64,000 nucleotides of DNA from CAYOHG01 sp964465125 (lineage in GTDB: Bacteria > Planctomycetota > Phycisphaerae > UBA1845 > Fen-1342): positions 124,001-188,000 of the forward strand of contig CAYXIO010000001.1 of NCBI GenBank assembly GCA_964465125.1, given 5' to 3'. How positions within the stretch are numbered: the first letter of the stretch is position 1; the number at the start of each line of letters is the position of its first letter. The notes beneath the pieces were generated by a model. That model did not search any database. It was not told the DNA's origin and was given only the letters and a program-made list of their open reading frames with translations. Positions 51,507 to 59,383 of the stretch are shown here, in pieces. The translations under genes were made by a program, and so were the position numbers.

Positions 51507-53372
51507 ATGCCGGCGCGCAGCGATGAAATGACCAGCCAGCCCGAGATCATCCTCACGGAGCACGGCGCGGCTGCGGCGCCCGATTCGACACCGAGCGCCG
51601 CAGGCGAAGCCCGCCGCGCGACGTTTGCCGGCCTGCGCTGGACCTGCCGGCCGGAGGCGGAGGCGCTTCTGGCGCAAACTCCGGCAGAGCACTGGTGCGA
51701 TCCCGGCGCGCACGGCTGGCAGAGGGTCAAGAACCACGCGCAACGGGAAGTCTGGCGCGCCCACCTGCTCGGCGGGGAGTACTTTCTGAAGTACTCGTTC
51801 AACCGCGGCTGGGCCGCGGACCTGAAGGCGTGGCTGCGCGGCTCTCCGGCGCGGAGAGAATGGCAGGGCGGGTGCGTGGCGCTGCGTCGCGGCCTCGCGG
51901 CGGTGCGGCCGGTGGCCTATTGTGATGCGCTGCGCCGTGACGGGCGGCGCTGCTGTCTGCTGGTGACGCCCGCCGTCACGCCGTCGCTGCCGCTGCACGA
52001 GTTCTGGCGGCATCTTTCGGCCGATCCTGATCCGCGCCGCCGGCGTGCCGATGCGCGCCGCCTGATCGACGATCTGGCCTGCCTCGTCGCGCGGGCGCAC
52101 CAGGCCGGCTTCGCGCACCTCGACATGCACGCCGCCAATCTGCTCGTCCAGACCGTCGGGCCGCGCCGCTACCGGCCGCTGTTCGTCGATCTGCAAAGCG
52201 CCCGGCTGGAGCGCCCGCTGGCGGACGAGGACATCGTGCGCAACCTGGCTCAGCTCAACCAGTGGTTCCGCCGATCCAGCACGATCGGCGACCGGCTGCG
52301 TTTCCTGCGGGCCTACCTGCGCTGGCGGAACGAGTTCGAGCTCGTGCTGCCGCACGGCCGCGCCCTGGAGCTCGACTTCCCGCAGCTTGTGGCGGCGCTT
52401 GGCCGGCGCGCCGCAGCGCACGCGCGCGGGCTGCACGTGAGGCGCGATGGGCGCTGCACGGGGGATCGCAGGTATTTCGTCCGCTTGCGGCTCCCCGGCG
52501 GCTGGCGCGGGGTGGCGCGGCTGTCGACGAGGCGCGCCACCGAGTCGGCCCGCAAGGGGGAGCCGCGCTGGTCGCGCGAAGTATGGCTTTCGCAGCTCGC
52601 CAAGCCGCTGAGTCTGCTGGCGCGCGAGGGGGAGACCCACAAGGACTCTCATTCCGCGCAGGTGGCGCGCGCCGTGCTGCGCTGCGACGGAGCGACGGTG
52701 CCCGTCTTCATCAAACGGCCGCGTTCGCGCAGCCTGCGGCGCAGGATGCGCAACGCGCTAGCGCCGTCGCGCTCCTGGCGCGCCTGGCGCATCGGAAACG
52801 CGCTTCTGAACCGCGACCTGCCCGCGGTGCGGCCGCTGGCCGTGCTCGAGCGGCGCGTAGGTCCGCTGGTGCAGGACAGCCTGCTGGTCACCGAGGCGGT
52901 GCCCGGCGGCATCGACCTGGAATCGCTGCTGAGGCGAGAGTTTGAGCGCCGGCTTCCGCGCGAGTGGTTTCGGCTCAAGCGGCAGGTGGTCGCGCTGGTC
53001 GCCAGGCAGCTTCGCGCGTTGCACGCCGCCGGCTTCGCGCATCGCGATTGCAAGGCCTCCAACCTGCTCGTCGCACCGACCGCGCCGCTGCACGTGCTGT
53101 GGATTGACTGGGACGGCTTGAGGCTTCGGCGGAGCGTGCGGCCGGCGGACGAGCTCCGCGCGCTGGAGCGACTGCACGCGAGCGTGACGGCGATCCGCGG
53201 GGTTCACCGCACCGACCGGGCTCGGTTCCTGCGCAACTATGCGTCCAGTTTTGGTGCGTCGCCGAACGATTGGCGCGAACTTTGGCGCGCGATTGCCGCC
53301 GCGTCCGAGCGTCGTGCCGCAGCGCGCCGGCGTCGGCGGGCGTGGAAGCTGGACCACTACGGTCGCGAGTAG
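51507..53372 (+). CDS. Protein with two tandem WaaP-like (Kdo/lipopolysaccharide) kinase domains
   Basis: 621 residues from the ATG at 51507 (ATG at 51528 also possible). Domain 1 (about 80-310) has the ATP-binding Lys in 'YFLKYSF', the catalytic loop 'FAHLDMHAANLLV' and metal-binding 'LFVDLQSARL'. Domain 2 (about 330-600) has 'VFIKRPR', 'FAHRDCKASNLLV' and 'LWIDWDGLRL'. These match the lipopolysaccharide-core heptose/Kdo kinase fold. WaaP phosphorylates LPS core heptose; in planctomycetes the acceptor is not known. Two active-looking domains in one chain is unusual. No signal peptide; the kinase would face the cytoplasm or inner leaflet. Very Arg-rich throughout. Confidence 0.88.
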   Translation: MPARSDEMTSQPEIILTEHGAAAAPDSTPSAAGEARRATFAGLRWTCRPEAEALLAQTPAEHWCDPGAHGWQRVKNHAQREVWRAHLLGGEYFLKYSFNRGWAADLKAWLRGSPARREWQGGCVALRRGLAAVRPVAYCDALRRDGRRCCLLVTPAVTPSLPLHEFWRHLSADPDPRRRRADARRLIDDLACLVARAHQAGFAHLDMHAANLLVQTVGPRRYRPLFVDLQSARLERPLADEDIVRNLAQLNQWFRRSSTIGDRLRFLRAYLRWRNEFELVLPHGRALELDFPQLVAALGRRAAAHARGLHVRRDGRCTGDRRYFVRLRLPGGWRGVARLSTRRATESARKGEPRWSREVWLSQLAKPLSLLAREGETHKDSHSAQVARAVLRCDGATVPVFIKRPRSRSLRRRMRNALAPSRSWRAWRIGNALLNRDLPAVRPLAVLERRVGPLVQDSLLVTEAVPGGIDLESLLRREFERRLPREWFRLKRQVVALVARQLRALHAAGFAHRDCKASNLLVAPTAPLHVLWIDWDGLRLRRSVRPADELRALERLHASVTAIRGVHRTDRARFLRNYASSFGASPNDWRELWRAIAAASERRAAARRRRRAWKLDHYGRE

Positions 53373-53418
53373 CGCCGCCTGGTCGCGGGCGATCGACCGA
53401 AGCTGCGCCGGCGAGCGC

Positions 53419-54150
53419 TCAGGCCGACTGGGCGGCGGGCTCGCGCTGGTGCGGCTGGGGCAGGAAGAGCCGGCTGTCGAGGCCTGCGTCGGCCAGAAAG
53501 CCGTGCATTTCACGAAGGTCGCTCAGGCGCGCGAGCTCATCGTGCGTGTCGCTGCCCAGCGTCAGGTTGACGCGGTGGCGAGTGAGCGTCTGGTACCACG
53601 GGCGCTGGCGCCCCAGCGGCATCAGCTTGGAATTGACCTCGTAGAAGATGCGCGCGTTGCTGATCGTGCGCACGACCTGGTCCATCGACGTGTTCTTGAA
53701 TTGCGACTCGACGTCGGTATGGGCCAGGCCGATCGGGCAGGGCCAGCGCCGCGACTGGTTGGCCAGCATGGTCAGCCCGGCCCAGTCGAGGCACTCGACC
53801 AGAACGTAGTCGAAGCCGCTCAGCAGCGCACGCATCGTGTTGACGTGCGGGCGGTTGAGCGGCCAGTAGACCTCGGCGCCGCAGAGCACCTGGACACGGC
53901 CTTCCCAGCGCCGTCGGGCTTCCGCCACCGTCGCGACGTATCGGCGCGTCTCCGCTGCGAACAGCCGCTCGAATTCCTTCTCGCTGGCGACGGGGCGCGA
54001 GGCCGGCGTGCAGAAGAGATGGTCGCAGATCCCCACCGCCGTCACGCTCACGTCCGGCAGCGACAGGTGCGCCTCGCAAAGCTCGTCGATCGAATAGGCC
54101 CCGTCTGAAAAGGGCGTGTGATTGTGCAGGTTCGCCACGCTTGGCTTCAT
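53419..54150 (-). CDS. PHP-family phosphoesterase
   Basis: 243 residues from the ATG at 54150 (GGAGG 12 nt upstream). The metal-binding start 'NLHNHTPFSDG' has H9 and H11; 'ICDHLF', 'CGAEVYW' and 'GSDTHDELARLSD' supply the remaining ligands (His, Glu, Asp, His). The PHP domain catalyses phosphomonoester hydrolysis in histidinol phosphatase and exonuclease action in PolIIIA/PolX. 'HVNTMRALLSGFDYVLVE' and 'GLAHTDVES' are the usual mid-section. Sequence alone cannot decide the substrate. Convergent with the kinase gene. Confidence 0.88.
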   Translation of the reverse strand: MKPSVANLHNHTPFSDGAYSIDELCEAHLSLPDVSVTAVGICDHLFCTPASRPVASEKEFERLFAAETRRYVATVAEARRRWEGRVQVLCGAEVYWPLNRPHVNTMRALLSGFDYVLVECLDWAGLTMLANQSRRWPCPIGLAHTDVESQFKNTSMDQVVRTISNARIFYEVNSKLMPLGRQRPWYQTLTRHRVNLTLGSDTHDELARLSDLREMHGFLADAGLDSRLFLPQPHQREPAAQSA

Positions 54151-54666
54151 GCCCGATTCCAACCTCCGGCAAACGATCGTCGCGCGAAGCGGACGTCCCC
54201 GAATCTCCGCGCGGCGCGCCATGCCCGCCGCAGTCGCCGTGGACCCTTGCCGCACGGTCTGCCAACCGAATTCACCGATGCGACGAAGGCTCAACGGCGC
54301 GCACGGCGCATGGCTTGTCGAATCGAGAACCCGCGAGGCTTCTGCCGGAACGCCGCGCACGCCGCCCGGCCAAGCCCCGTTTGGGGAAAGCATTGTATCG
54401 GTGGGACGGGTCGGCGAAAGGGCGCCGGGGATCGAGTTTCGCAGGGCGCTGCGTTCGGGCGGGCGCGTCCGGGATCGTCGGACTTTTTTCCGCCGCCCCC
54501 CGCGCGCCGAACAAACCACGAGCTGGCTCGTATTATCCTACAGAGCATGAAGCAAAGCAGGCTTCTCCTCCTCTCCCACCCCCCGGATGCGCCTTGCACG
54601 GTGCATCCGGGGGCGTGTTTGCGCGGCACGTCGCACCGTGGCTGCCAACGGTCGCAATCCCCGGTT
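54151..54666. other. Divergent intergenic region with a leader hairpin
   Basis: About 516 nt between divergent genes. It holds a -10-like TATTAT at 54531-54536 and the strong hairpin described separately. An open frame starts at the ATG at 54547, but the hairpin and poor codon pattern argue for a non-coding leader up to 54666. Confidence 0.4.
54577..54616 (+). promoter_or_regulatory. Strong leader hairpin, possible attenuator
   Basis: CCCCCGGATGC (54580-54590) is the exact inverse of GCATCCGGGGG (54603-54613); three more pairs extend the stem to 14 bp with a 6-nt loop. CGTGTTTG follows. It lies about 40 nt after the TATTAT box and about 50 nt before the preferred start of the next gene, so it would be in the leader RNA. 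Confidence 0.5.
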
Positions 54667-56046
54667 TTGAGCACGTTCCTTTGGACCCGCGCGCGTCGGC
54701 TGATGTGCGTACTGGTGATGCTGGCGGGCTGGGTACGCCCCGTCGCCGGCCAGCTTGTCGGGCTCGAGCGGGCCGATCCGGTTCGCGTCGAGGAGTCCGG
54801 CTTGAGCACTCCGCAGTCCGCGGTTGCCGACAGCAGCGCGGACCGCCTGCTAGTGGTTGGCGCCGGCGAAGTCGGCTGGCTTGTGCCGGCCGGCGGGACC
54901 GCATCGCGGTCGCTCTGGCGCAGTGCGGCAGCGGAGAATCCTCCGCTGACGAGCGATTCGGCTCTCTGGCGCGCCTGGCGCGTACGCCCGACGATTGTGG
55001 GCGAAACGGCGGGGCGCTGGCCGGAGAGCGCCGCGCTGTTCGCGCGAATCGATGAGGTGGGACCGACCGGCGAAGGTGTCTGGCTCGCTGTCGGTGAGTG
55101 GGCCGCGGTTCGTGTGGGCGACCGATTCTGGTTGCGTCAGGCCGGCCAGCCGGTGGCGCGCTTCGAGGTGCGCACGGTCACGCCCGACGTCTGCTACGCG
55201 CAGTGCGTGCCGCTGGCGGATGGATGGGGACCGCACCGCGACGAGTGGGTCGAGCGCTGGCCGGCGCCGCCGCTGTCGCGCCAGTTTCCGCCGGCCACGG
55301 CGGTGGCGTTCGTCGAGCAAGGGCAGGGCGACCCGATGGCCTGGGTCGCAGCGCCCGGCCCGCTTTGGTCCGCCGGCGAATTGCGCTTCGATTTTGTCCG
55401 CGACGGAAGGTATGTCGGCTTCGGGATGTTCGAGCGCGGCGACGCGCGCTTCTGGCAGATTCGCACCTGGCCCGCGGCCTGCGTCGGCCCCCCTCAGGTG
55501 GGCGACCTGGCGCTGGCGCGGAGCGAGGACTCGCTCAACGCGGGCCGCGCGTGCGGCCGTGTGTTCAACATCGACGGCCGTACCGCACTGATCACCGCCG
55601 GCGAGCTGGATCACCTGACGCGCGACTCGCTGCTGAGCGTCACGCGCGCCGGCGTGCCCGTTGGCAAGGTCCGTGTGGCGCGCGTGCAGAGCACCTACTC
55701 GGAAGTGCAGCGCGTTTCGGAAGGCGACGGGCCGCTGCACCTTCTGGATGAGGTGCGGGTGCGACCCGAGCCGGGCACCGAGCGCTTGTCCGTCGCGCGC
55801 ATCGAATCGGTGAACGGCCAGGCCTGGCTGGCGGATCCGCTGGAGCCTCTGGAGCGCGACGCCGGCGCGATCGCGCGCCTCCTGCTGCAACCCCTGGCGA
55901 TTCAGCGCGACGGCGTGACGATCGCGGTCGGCATGACGGTCACGTCCGAGCAGGGCCGCTCCGCGGGCTTCGTGCTGCCGAGTTCATCCACGCGGCCGAT
56001 CCAGCCGGGAGACACGCTGGTCCTGGAGTCGCGCGCGGCGCCGTAG
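54667..56046 (+). CDS. Exported protein of unknown function
   Basis: 459 residues if translation begins at the TTG at 54667; starts at ATG 54547 or ATG 54703 are alternatives. From TTG the protein begins with a basic region (WTRARRL) and a hydrophobic core (MCVLVMLAGWV) ending near 'VAGQ', a normal signal peptide. The mature part is beta-rich, with repeated 'RVGDRFWLRQAGQPVARFEV' and 'RVARVQSTYSEVQRV' style units that look like tandem beta-barrel domains of about 90 residues. No family was recognised. The next feature on the strand is the tRNA. Confidence 0.7.
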   Translation: MSTFLWTRARRLMCVLVMLAGWVRPVAGQLVGLERADPVRVEESGLSTPQSAVADSSADRLLVVGAGEVGWLVPAGGTASRSLWRSAAAENPPLTSDSALWRAWRVRPTIVGETAGRWPESAALFARIDEVGPTGEGVWLAVGEWAAVRVGDRFWLRQAGQPVARFEVRTVTPDVCYAQCVPLADGWGPHRDEWVERWPAPPLSRQFPPATAVAFVEQGQGDPMAWVAAPGPLWSAGELRFDFVRDGRYVGFGMFERGDARFWQIRTWPAACVGPPQVGDLALARSEDSLNAGRACGRVFNIDGRTALITAGELDHLTRDSLLSVTRAGVPVGKVRVARVQSTYSEVQRVSEGDGPLHLLDEVRVRPEPGTERLSVARIESVNGQAWLADPLEPLERDAGAIARLLLQPLAIQRDGVTIAVGMTVTSEQGRSAGFVLPSSSTRPIQPGDTLVLESRAAP

Positions 56047-56126
56047 CGGGCGGTGCCGCACATCACCAGGATGGCTATACTGACCTGCCAGCGCGCCCCC
56101 CGGGCATGCGGGGCGGCGCGGTTCAC

Positions 56127-56199
56127 GAGGGCGTAGCTCAGTAGGTAGAGCAGCGGCCTTTTAAGCCGTTTGTCCTGGGTTCGAGTCCCAGCGCCCTCA
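56127..56199 (+). tRNA. tRNA-Lys (anticodon TTT)
   Basis: 73 nt with a full cloverleaf: acceptor GAGGGCG/CGCCCTC, D-arm GCTC/GAGC, anticodon stem GCGGC/GCCGT with loop CTTTTAA (anticodon TTT), and T-arm CTGGG-TTCGAGT-CCCAG. Discriminator base A. CCA is not encoded. Confidence 0.97.
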
Positions 56200-56232
56200 A
56201 TCTCCGCGTTCAGGAAAAGCCGTGGCGTCGCG

Positions 56233-56547
56233 CTAGTCGCCGCAGCTTCCGTCGCGCAAGCGCTGCGGATCGCCGGTGCCGCCGCCGGGCCCGTCGCTGC
56301 CATACACGTGCCGATCCTGCAACCTGTCGCCGGAGCATGAGCCGTCCATCAGCCGGAGCTGGACGCGGTCGCGGGTCTGGTCCTGATCGCCGGTTTCGGG
56401 CACCTGGCCCGCGAAGGCCGGCTTGAGCGTCAGGCCGGAGAGGGCCGCCTGCACGTCGCTCGGCAAGCCGTTGAGCATGGCCTCGTCGCAGCCGGCTGCG
56501 AGCGCCAGGAACGCCCATCCCGTCAGACTCAGAACGATGCGTTTCAT
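56233..56547 (-). CDS. Small lipoprotein with repeated DGSC-type tail
   Basis: 104 residues from the ATG at 56547 with GGGAG 8 nt upstream. Lipobox LAAGC. The mature part starts 'DEAMLNGLPSDVQAALSGLTLKPAF' and continues with a charged, Arg/Asp/Gln-rich region in which 'LMDGSCSGD' and 'LRDGSCGD' form two related motifs. No family was recognised; the two Cys could form a disulfide. Convergent with the tRNA gene and divergent from the sigma factor operon. Confidence 0.72.
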   Translation of the reverse strand: MKRIVLSLTGWAFLALAAGCDEAMLNGLPSDVQAALSGLTLKPAFAGQVPETGDQDQTRDRVQLRLMDGSCSGDRLQDRHVYGSDGPGGGTGDPQRLRDGSCGD

Positions 56548-56737
56548 GGAGTGTCTCCCATGGCGTCGCGGAGCCCGGGCCGGGTCGATCGTCTACGCCC
56601 GCGGGCGGAGCGGGACGGCGACGGGCCACGCCACGCGCCTCAGAAAAAAACCTGGCTCGTGCAATCTTCATCCCAACCGGGCGTCAGGCTCGTTGTCGCG
56701 ACGAACGTCACCCGGCACAATCGTTACTCCCGCTGAT

Positions 56738-56767
56738 GAAACGACACGGTTCACCGCAACCTGCGGT
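56738..56767 (+). promoter_or_regulatory. Possible autoregulated ECF promoter and palindrome
   Basis: A GAAAC element at 56738-56742 resembles the -35 box of ECF sigma promoters, and a perfect palindrome ACCGCA-ACC-TGCGGT lies at 56753-56767, just ahead of the sigma gene. The -10 element is not clear. Confidence 0.3.
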
Positions 56768-56781
56768 GCGGCGGTAGAACG

Positions 56782-57354
56782 ATGGAAGGATTCCAGGCGG
56801 GATCAGGCGCCGACGGCCGCACTGATCATGAGCTGGTGCGAAGCGTCGCAGCCGGCGATCGCGCGGCGCTCGCTGCGCTCGTGCGGCGTCATCAGGACCG
56901 CGTGCTGAGCCTGGCCTATCGCATGCTCGGGCGCTGGGACGCGGCCGAGGACGCGGCCCAGGAAGCGTTCCTGCGTGTTTGGGGAAGCGCCGGCTCGTAC
57001 AAGCCCGACGCGCGCTTCACCACCTGGCTCTATCGCATCCTCTCGAATCTGTGTCTCGACCAGCGACGCCGATGGCGCCGGGAGCGGCGCCTGGTCGAGT
57101 CGCCGCACGATCTGACCGAGCCTGTGCGTGAGCGCGGCGGGACCGAGCGCCGCGAGCTTCAGCAGCGCGTGCAGGCGGCGATTCAGGAATTGCCGGAACG
57201 CCAGCGCTTGGCGCTGATCCTGCACCGCTACGAGGGGCTGAACCACGCGGAAATCGCCGAGATCACGGGCTGGAGGGCGGGCGCGGTCGAGTCCTGCCTG
57301 GTGCGGGCCTATGCAGGTCTGCGGCAGCGACTCGGCGGGCTGCGCGATCGCTGA
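56782..57354 (+). CDS. ECF-type RNA polymerase sigma factor
   Basis: 190 residues with sigma region 2 ('LVRRHQDRVLSLAYRMLGRWDAAEDAAQEAFLRVW' spans 2.1-2.2) and region 4 ('ELPERQRLALILHRYEGLNHAEIAEITGWRAGAVESCLVRAYAGLR'). No region 3, as in ECF factors. It redirects RNA polymerase in response to an envelope signal relayed by the anti-sigma factor encoded next. The ATG at 56782 has only a weak site. First gene of a tight four-gene operon. Confidence 0.95.
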   Translation: MEGFQAGSGADGRTDHELVRSVAAGDRAALAALVRRHQDRVLSLAYRMLGRWDAAEDAAQEAFLRVWGSAGSYKPDARFTTWLYRILSNLCLDQRRRWRRERRLVESPHDLTEPVRERGGTERRELQQRVQAAIQELPERQRLALILHRYEGLNHAEIAEITGWRAGAVESCLVRAYAGLRQRLGGLRDR

Positions 57355-57420
57355 CGAATGGCACGAAAATCGACCGCCGGATTCGCGACGATCATGCGTT
57401 CAAGAGAGTGGGGCCGAGCC

Positions 57421-57903
57421 ATGGAGCATCCAAGCGAATCCATTCTGATCAGGCTTGCAGCGGGTGAGCTGCCGCCGGAGCAACGTGCCGGGTTGAACGA
57501 GCACGTTGCCGCCTGCGCCGTCTGTCGGGCGGCGCTGGAGCAACTGAACTCGGTGCGCCGCCTGTTGGGCGTCTGGCAGCCGGACGCGGGTGCGCACGAC
57601 GTCTGGCCTGCGCTCGAGCAGCGTCTTGAAGCTCGCGGCGCGCTTCGGGTGGCCTGGGTGGGGGTTCATCGTCTCAGTCGGATTGCGGCCATCGTCGTGC
57701 TGGGGGTCGGTCTGGGCTACGGGAGCACCCGACTGGCACAGGTGCGCTACGCGGTTGCTCCGACTGAGGCTCCGCGCGCCGATGCGGGCGACGCGCTGGC
57801 CGCGCTCGGGTTTGACGCGATTCAGCTTACGTCGGCGACCGGATTGTACGCGGTCGTTGATCCGGCATCGGCCGAGCAGGATTCTGCGGGGGGCGCGCCA
57901 TGA
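57421..57903 (+). CDS. Zinc-finger anti-sigma factor
   Basis: 160 residues from the ATG at 57421; 57358 is an alternative start without a better site. The N-terminal anti-sigma domain has 'LNEHVAACAVCRAAL', the H-x3-C-x2-C zinc motif (zf-HC2). One transmembrane helix (LSRIAAIVVLGVGLGYG) follows near residue 85, and a short extracytoplasmic tail. It should hold the ECF factor at the membrane until a signal releases it. Gap to the sigma stop is 66 nt; the next gene overlaps its stop (ATGA). Confidence 0.9.
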   Translation: MEHPSESILIRLAAGELPPEQRAGLNEHVAACAVCRAALEQLNSVRRLLGVWQPDAGAHDVWPALEQRLEARGALRVAWVGVHRLSRIAAIVVLGVGLGYGSTRLAQVRYAVAPTEAPRADAGDALAALGFDAIQLTSATGLYAVVDPASAEQDSAGGAP

Positions 57904-58499
57904 TCGCGAGGAGGACTGTGGCCCACATCGCCGTATTCGCCGTCTGTGTGACCGGTGGGTTTCTGACGGCTTACGCCTGGCCGCCGCCGACCCTCGAGCG
58001 CGAACCGGACCTCGAACCCACAAGTCCTGCGTCGGTGCTCGGAAGCTGGCTTCGGTTGCCGAGCGGCCAGGTGCGCGAGCTGGCGGCGATCGACCCGTCG
58101 TTTGCGCGCGAGCGGGCCGAACTCGAGGGGGAGCTCGAGGAGGCGCGGAACCGGCTGGCCGGCCTGTTCGAGGATGCCGAGGCGAGCGACGCTGCCATCA
58201 TCGAGCAGACGGAGCGCGTGATCGCGGTTCATGATCAGCTTGAGCGCCGCGTCGCAACGTACCTGCTGGCGATTCGCCCGCATCTCGACGGGCAGCAGCG
58301 CGCTGCCCTGTTCGATCGGTGTGCCGAGAGCATTCGAGAAGCCGGCGGCTGGCGCTGGCGACACGGCGCGGGCGCGCGCGGCGGTGGCCCGCCGACGGAG
58401 CGCGGACCAGGACGCCGGCGTGGCCAGGGGCCGCCGTGGAGTCCGTTCGGCCGCGAGGCTCAATCGCAGCCTGTTTCCAACGAAGGAGAAGTCCCATGA
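57900..58499 (+). CDS. CpxP/Spy/ZraP-like periplasmic metal-sensor-type protein
   Basis: 199 residues, starting in the ATGA overlap with the anti-sigma stop. Signal or anchor at 8-26 (VAHIAVFAVCVTGGFLTAYA). A helical segment follows, 'ELAAIDPSFARERAELEGELEEARNRLAGLF' and 'ERVIAVHDQLERRVATYLLAIRPHLDGQQRAALF', which matches the LTxxQ-family layout ('LDGQQRAALF') of Spy, CpxP and heavy-metal resistance proteins. The C-terminal 50 residues are Gly/Arg/Pro-rich. It probably senses or buffers periplasmic stress for the anti-sigma factor. The next ATG overlaps its stop. Confidence 0.82.
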   Translation: MIARRTVAHIAVFAVCVTGGFLTAYAWPPPTLEREPDLEPTSPASVLGSWLRLPSGQVRELAAIDPSFARERAELEGELEEARNRLAGLFEDAEASDAAIIEQTERVIAVHDQLERRVATYLLAIRPHLDGQQRAALFDRCAESIREAGGWRWRHGAGARGGGPPTERGPGRRRGQGPPWSPFGREAQSQPVSNEGEVP

Positions 58500-59305
58500 G
58501 AACCTGGTTCATCAGCGTGACCATGCTGGTCGCTGCGCTTGGTGTTTCGTCCTCGGCCTCTGCCCAGGGTCGGCCTGGCGCCGGTGGCGGCTGGGGCCGC
58601 AGCGCAGCGCCGTCCCCAGGAAACGCCGCAGCGCATGCGGACATGGAGCGCGGCCGCGGCAAACAACGGGGTGGTGGATCGTCGCCCTGTGCCGGCCGCG
58701 GCGTGGCGCAGCTTGACGAGGCTGCTCCAGCGGGCCCGTCGCGCAGGCCGTCCGCCAGTCGCTGCGCGAGCGGGCCGTGTCGAGGCCCTGCGTGCGGCGG
58801 ATGCGGCGGTGGGCGCTGCGGAATGGGGTGCACCCAGGGGCGCGGCTCCGGAGGACCGGCGTCGACCGCTGGAGCGTGCGTCGCAACTTCGAGTGCACGA
58901 TCGGCATCCGTCGTGCTCAGCACCGCCGAGGTCGCGGCGCTGAACGAAGCCCTGCTGGAGGAGTATCGGGCGCGGAGCTTCTATCACGACGCCCGGGCGC
59001 GATTCGGCGCGGTGCGCCCGTTTGCGAACCTCGAGCGCGCCGAGCAACGCCATGTGGAGGCGATCCTGGCGCTGTTCGATCACTATCAGCTTGCGCCGCC
59101 GGCCGCCGATGCCGCCAGGCCCGCCATGACCGCGCAGACGCTTGCGGGTGCGTATGCGTTGGCGGCGGACCTGGAGCGCGGCGAGGGGCCGTTCTACGAC
59201 CGGCTGTTATCCGGCACGGACAAGACCGACATCCGCACGGTCTTTGAGCGGCTGCGCCAGGTTTCGCTGGAGCGGCACCTGGCCGTCGTGGAGCGCGGCC
59301 GCTGA
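58496..59305 (+). CDS. Exported ferritin-like (DUF2202-type) protein with Cys-rich linker
   Basis: 269 residues from the ATG at 58496, overlapping the previous stop (ATGA), with AAGGAG 8 nt upstream. Signal peptide ends ASA/Q. Residues 25-135 are Gly/Ser/Arg-rich and include a Cys cluster ('PACGGCGGGRCGMGC'). Residues 140-269 form a four-helix ferritin-like domain: 'EALLEEYRARSFYHDA' and 'ERAEQRHVEAILALFDHY', then 'FERLRQVSLERHLAVVER' hold Glu and His placed as in di-iron sites of DUF2202. It may bind or oxidise metal in the periplasm. Last gene of the ECF operon. Confidence 0.85.
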   Translation: MRTWFISVTMLVAALGVSSSASAQGRPGAGGGWGRSAAPSPGNAAAHADMERGRGKQRGGGSSPCAGRGVAQLDEAAPAGPSRRPSASRCASGPCRGPACGGCGGGRCGMGCTQGRGSGGPASTAGACVATSSARSASVVLSTAEVAALNEALLEEYRARSFYHDARARFGAVRPFANLERAEQRHVEAILALFDHYQLAPPAADAARPAMTAQTLAGAYALAADLERGEGPFYDRLLSGTDKTDIRTVFERLRQVSLERHLAVVERGR

Positions 59306-59383
59306 GGCGGCGCCTGGACGCTGCGGAACGGCCGAGCTGGGGCTGGCGCCGGCCCCGGCTCGGCGTCCCGCGGTTGCTTCTGC

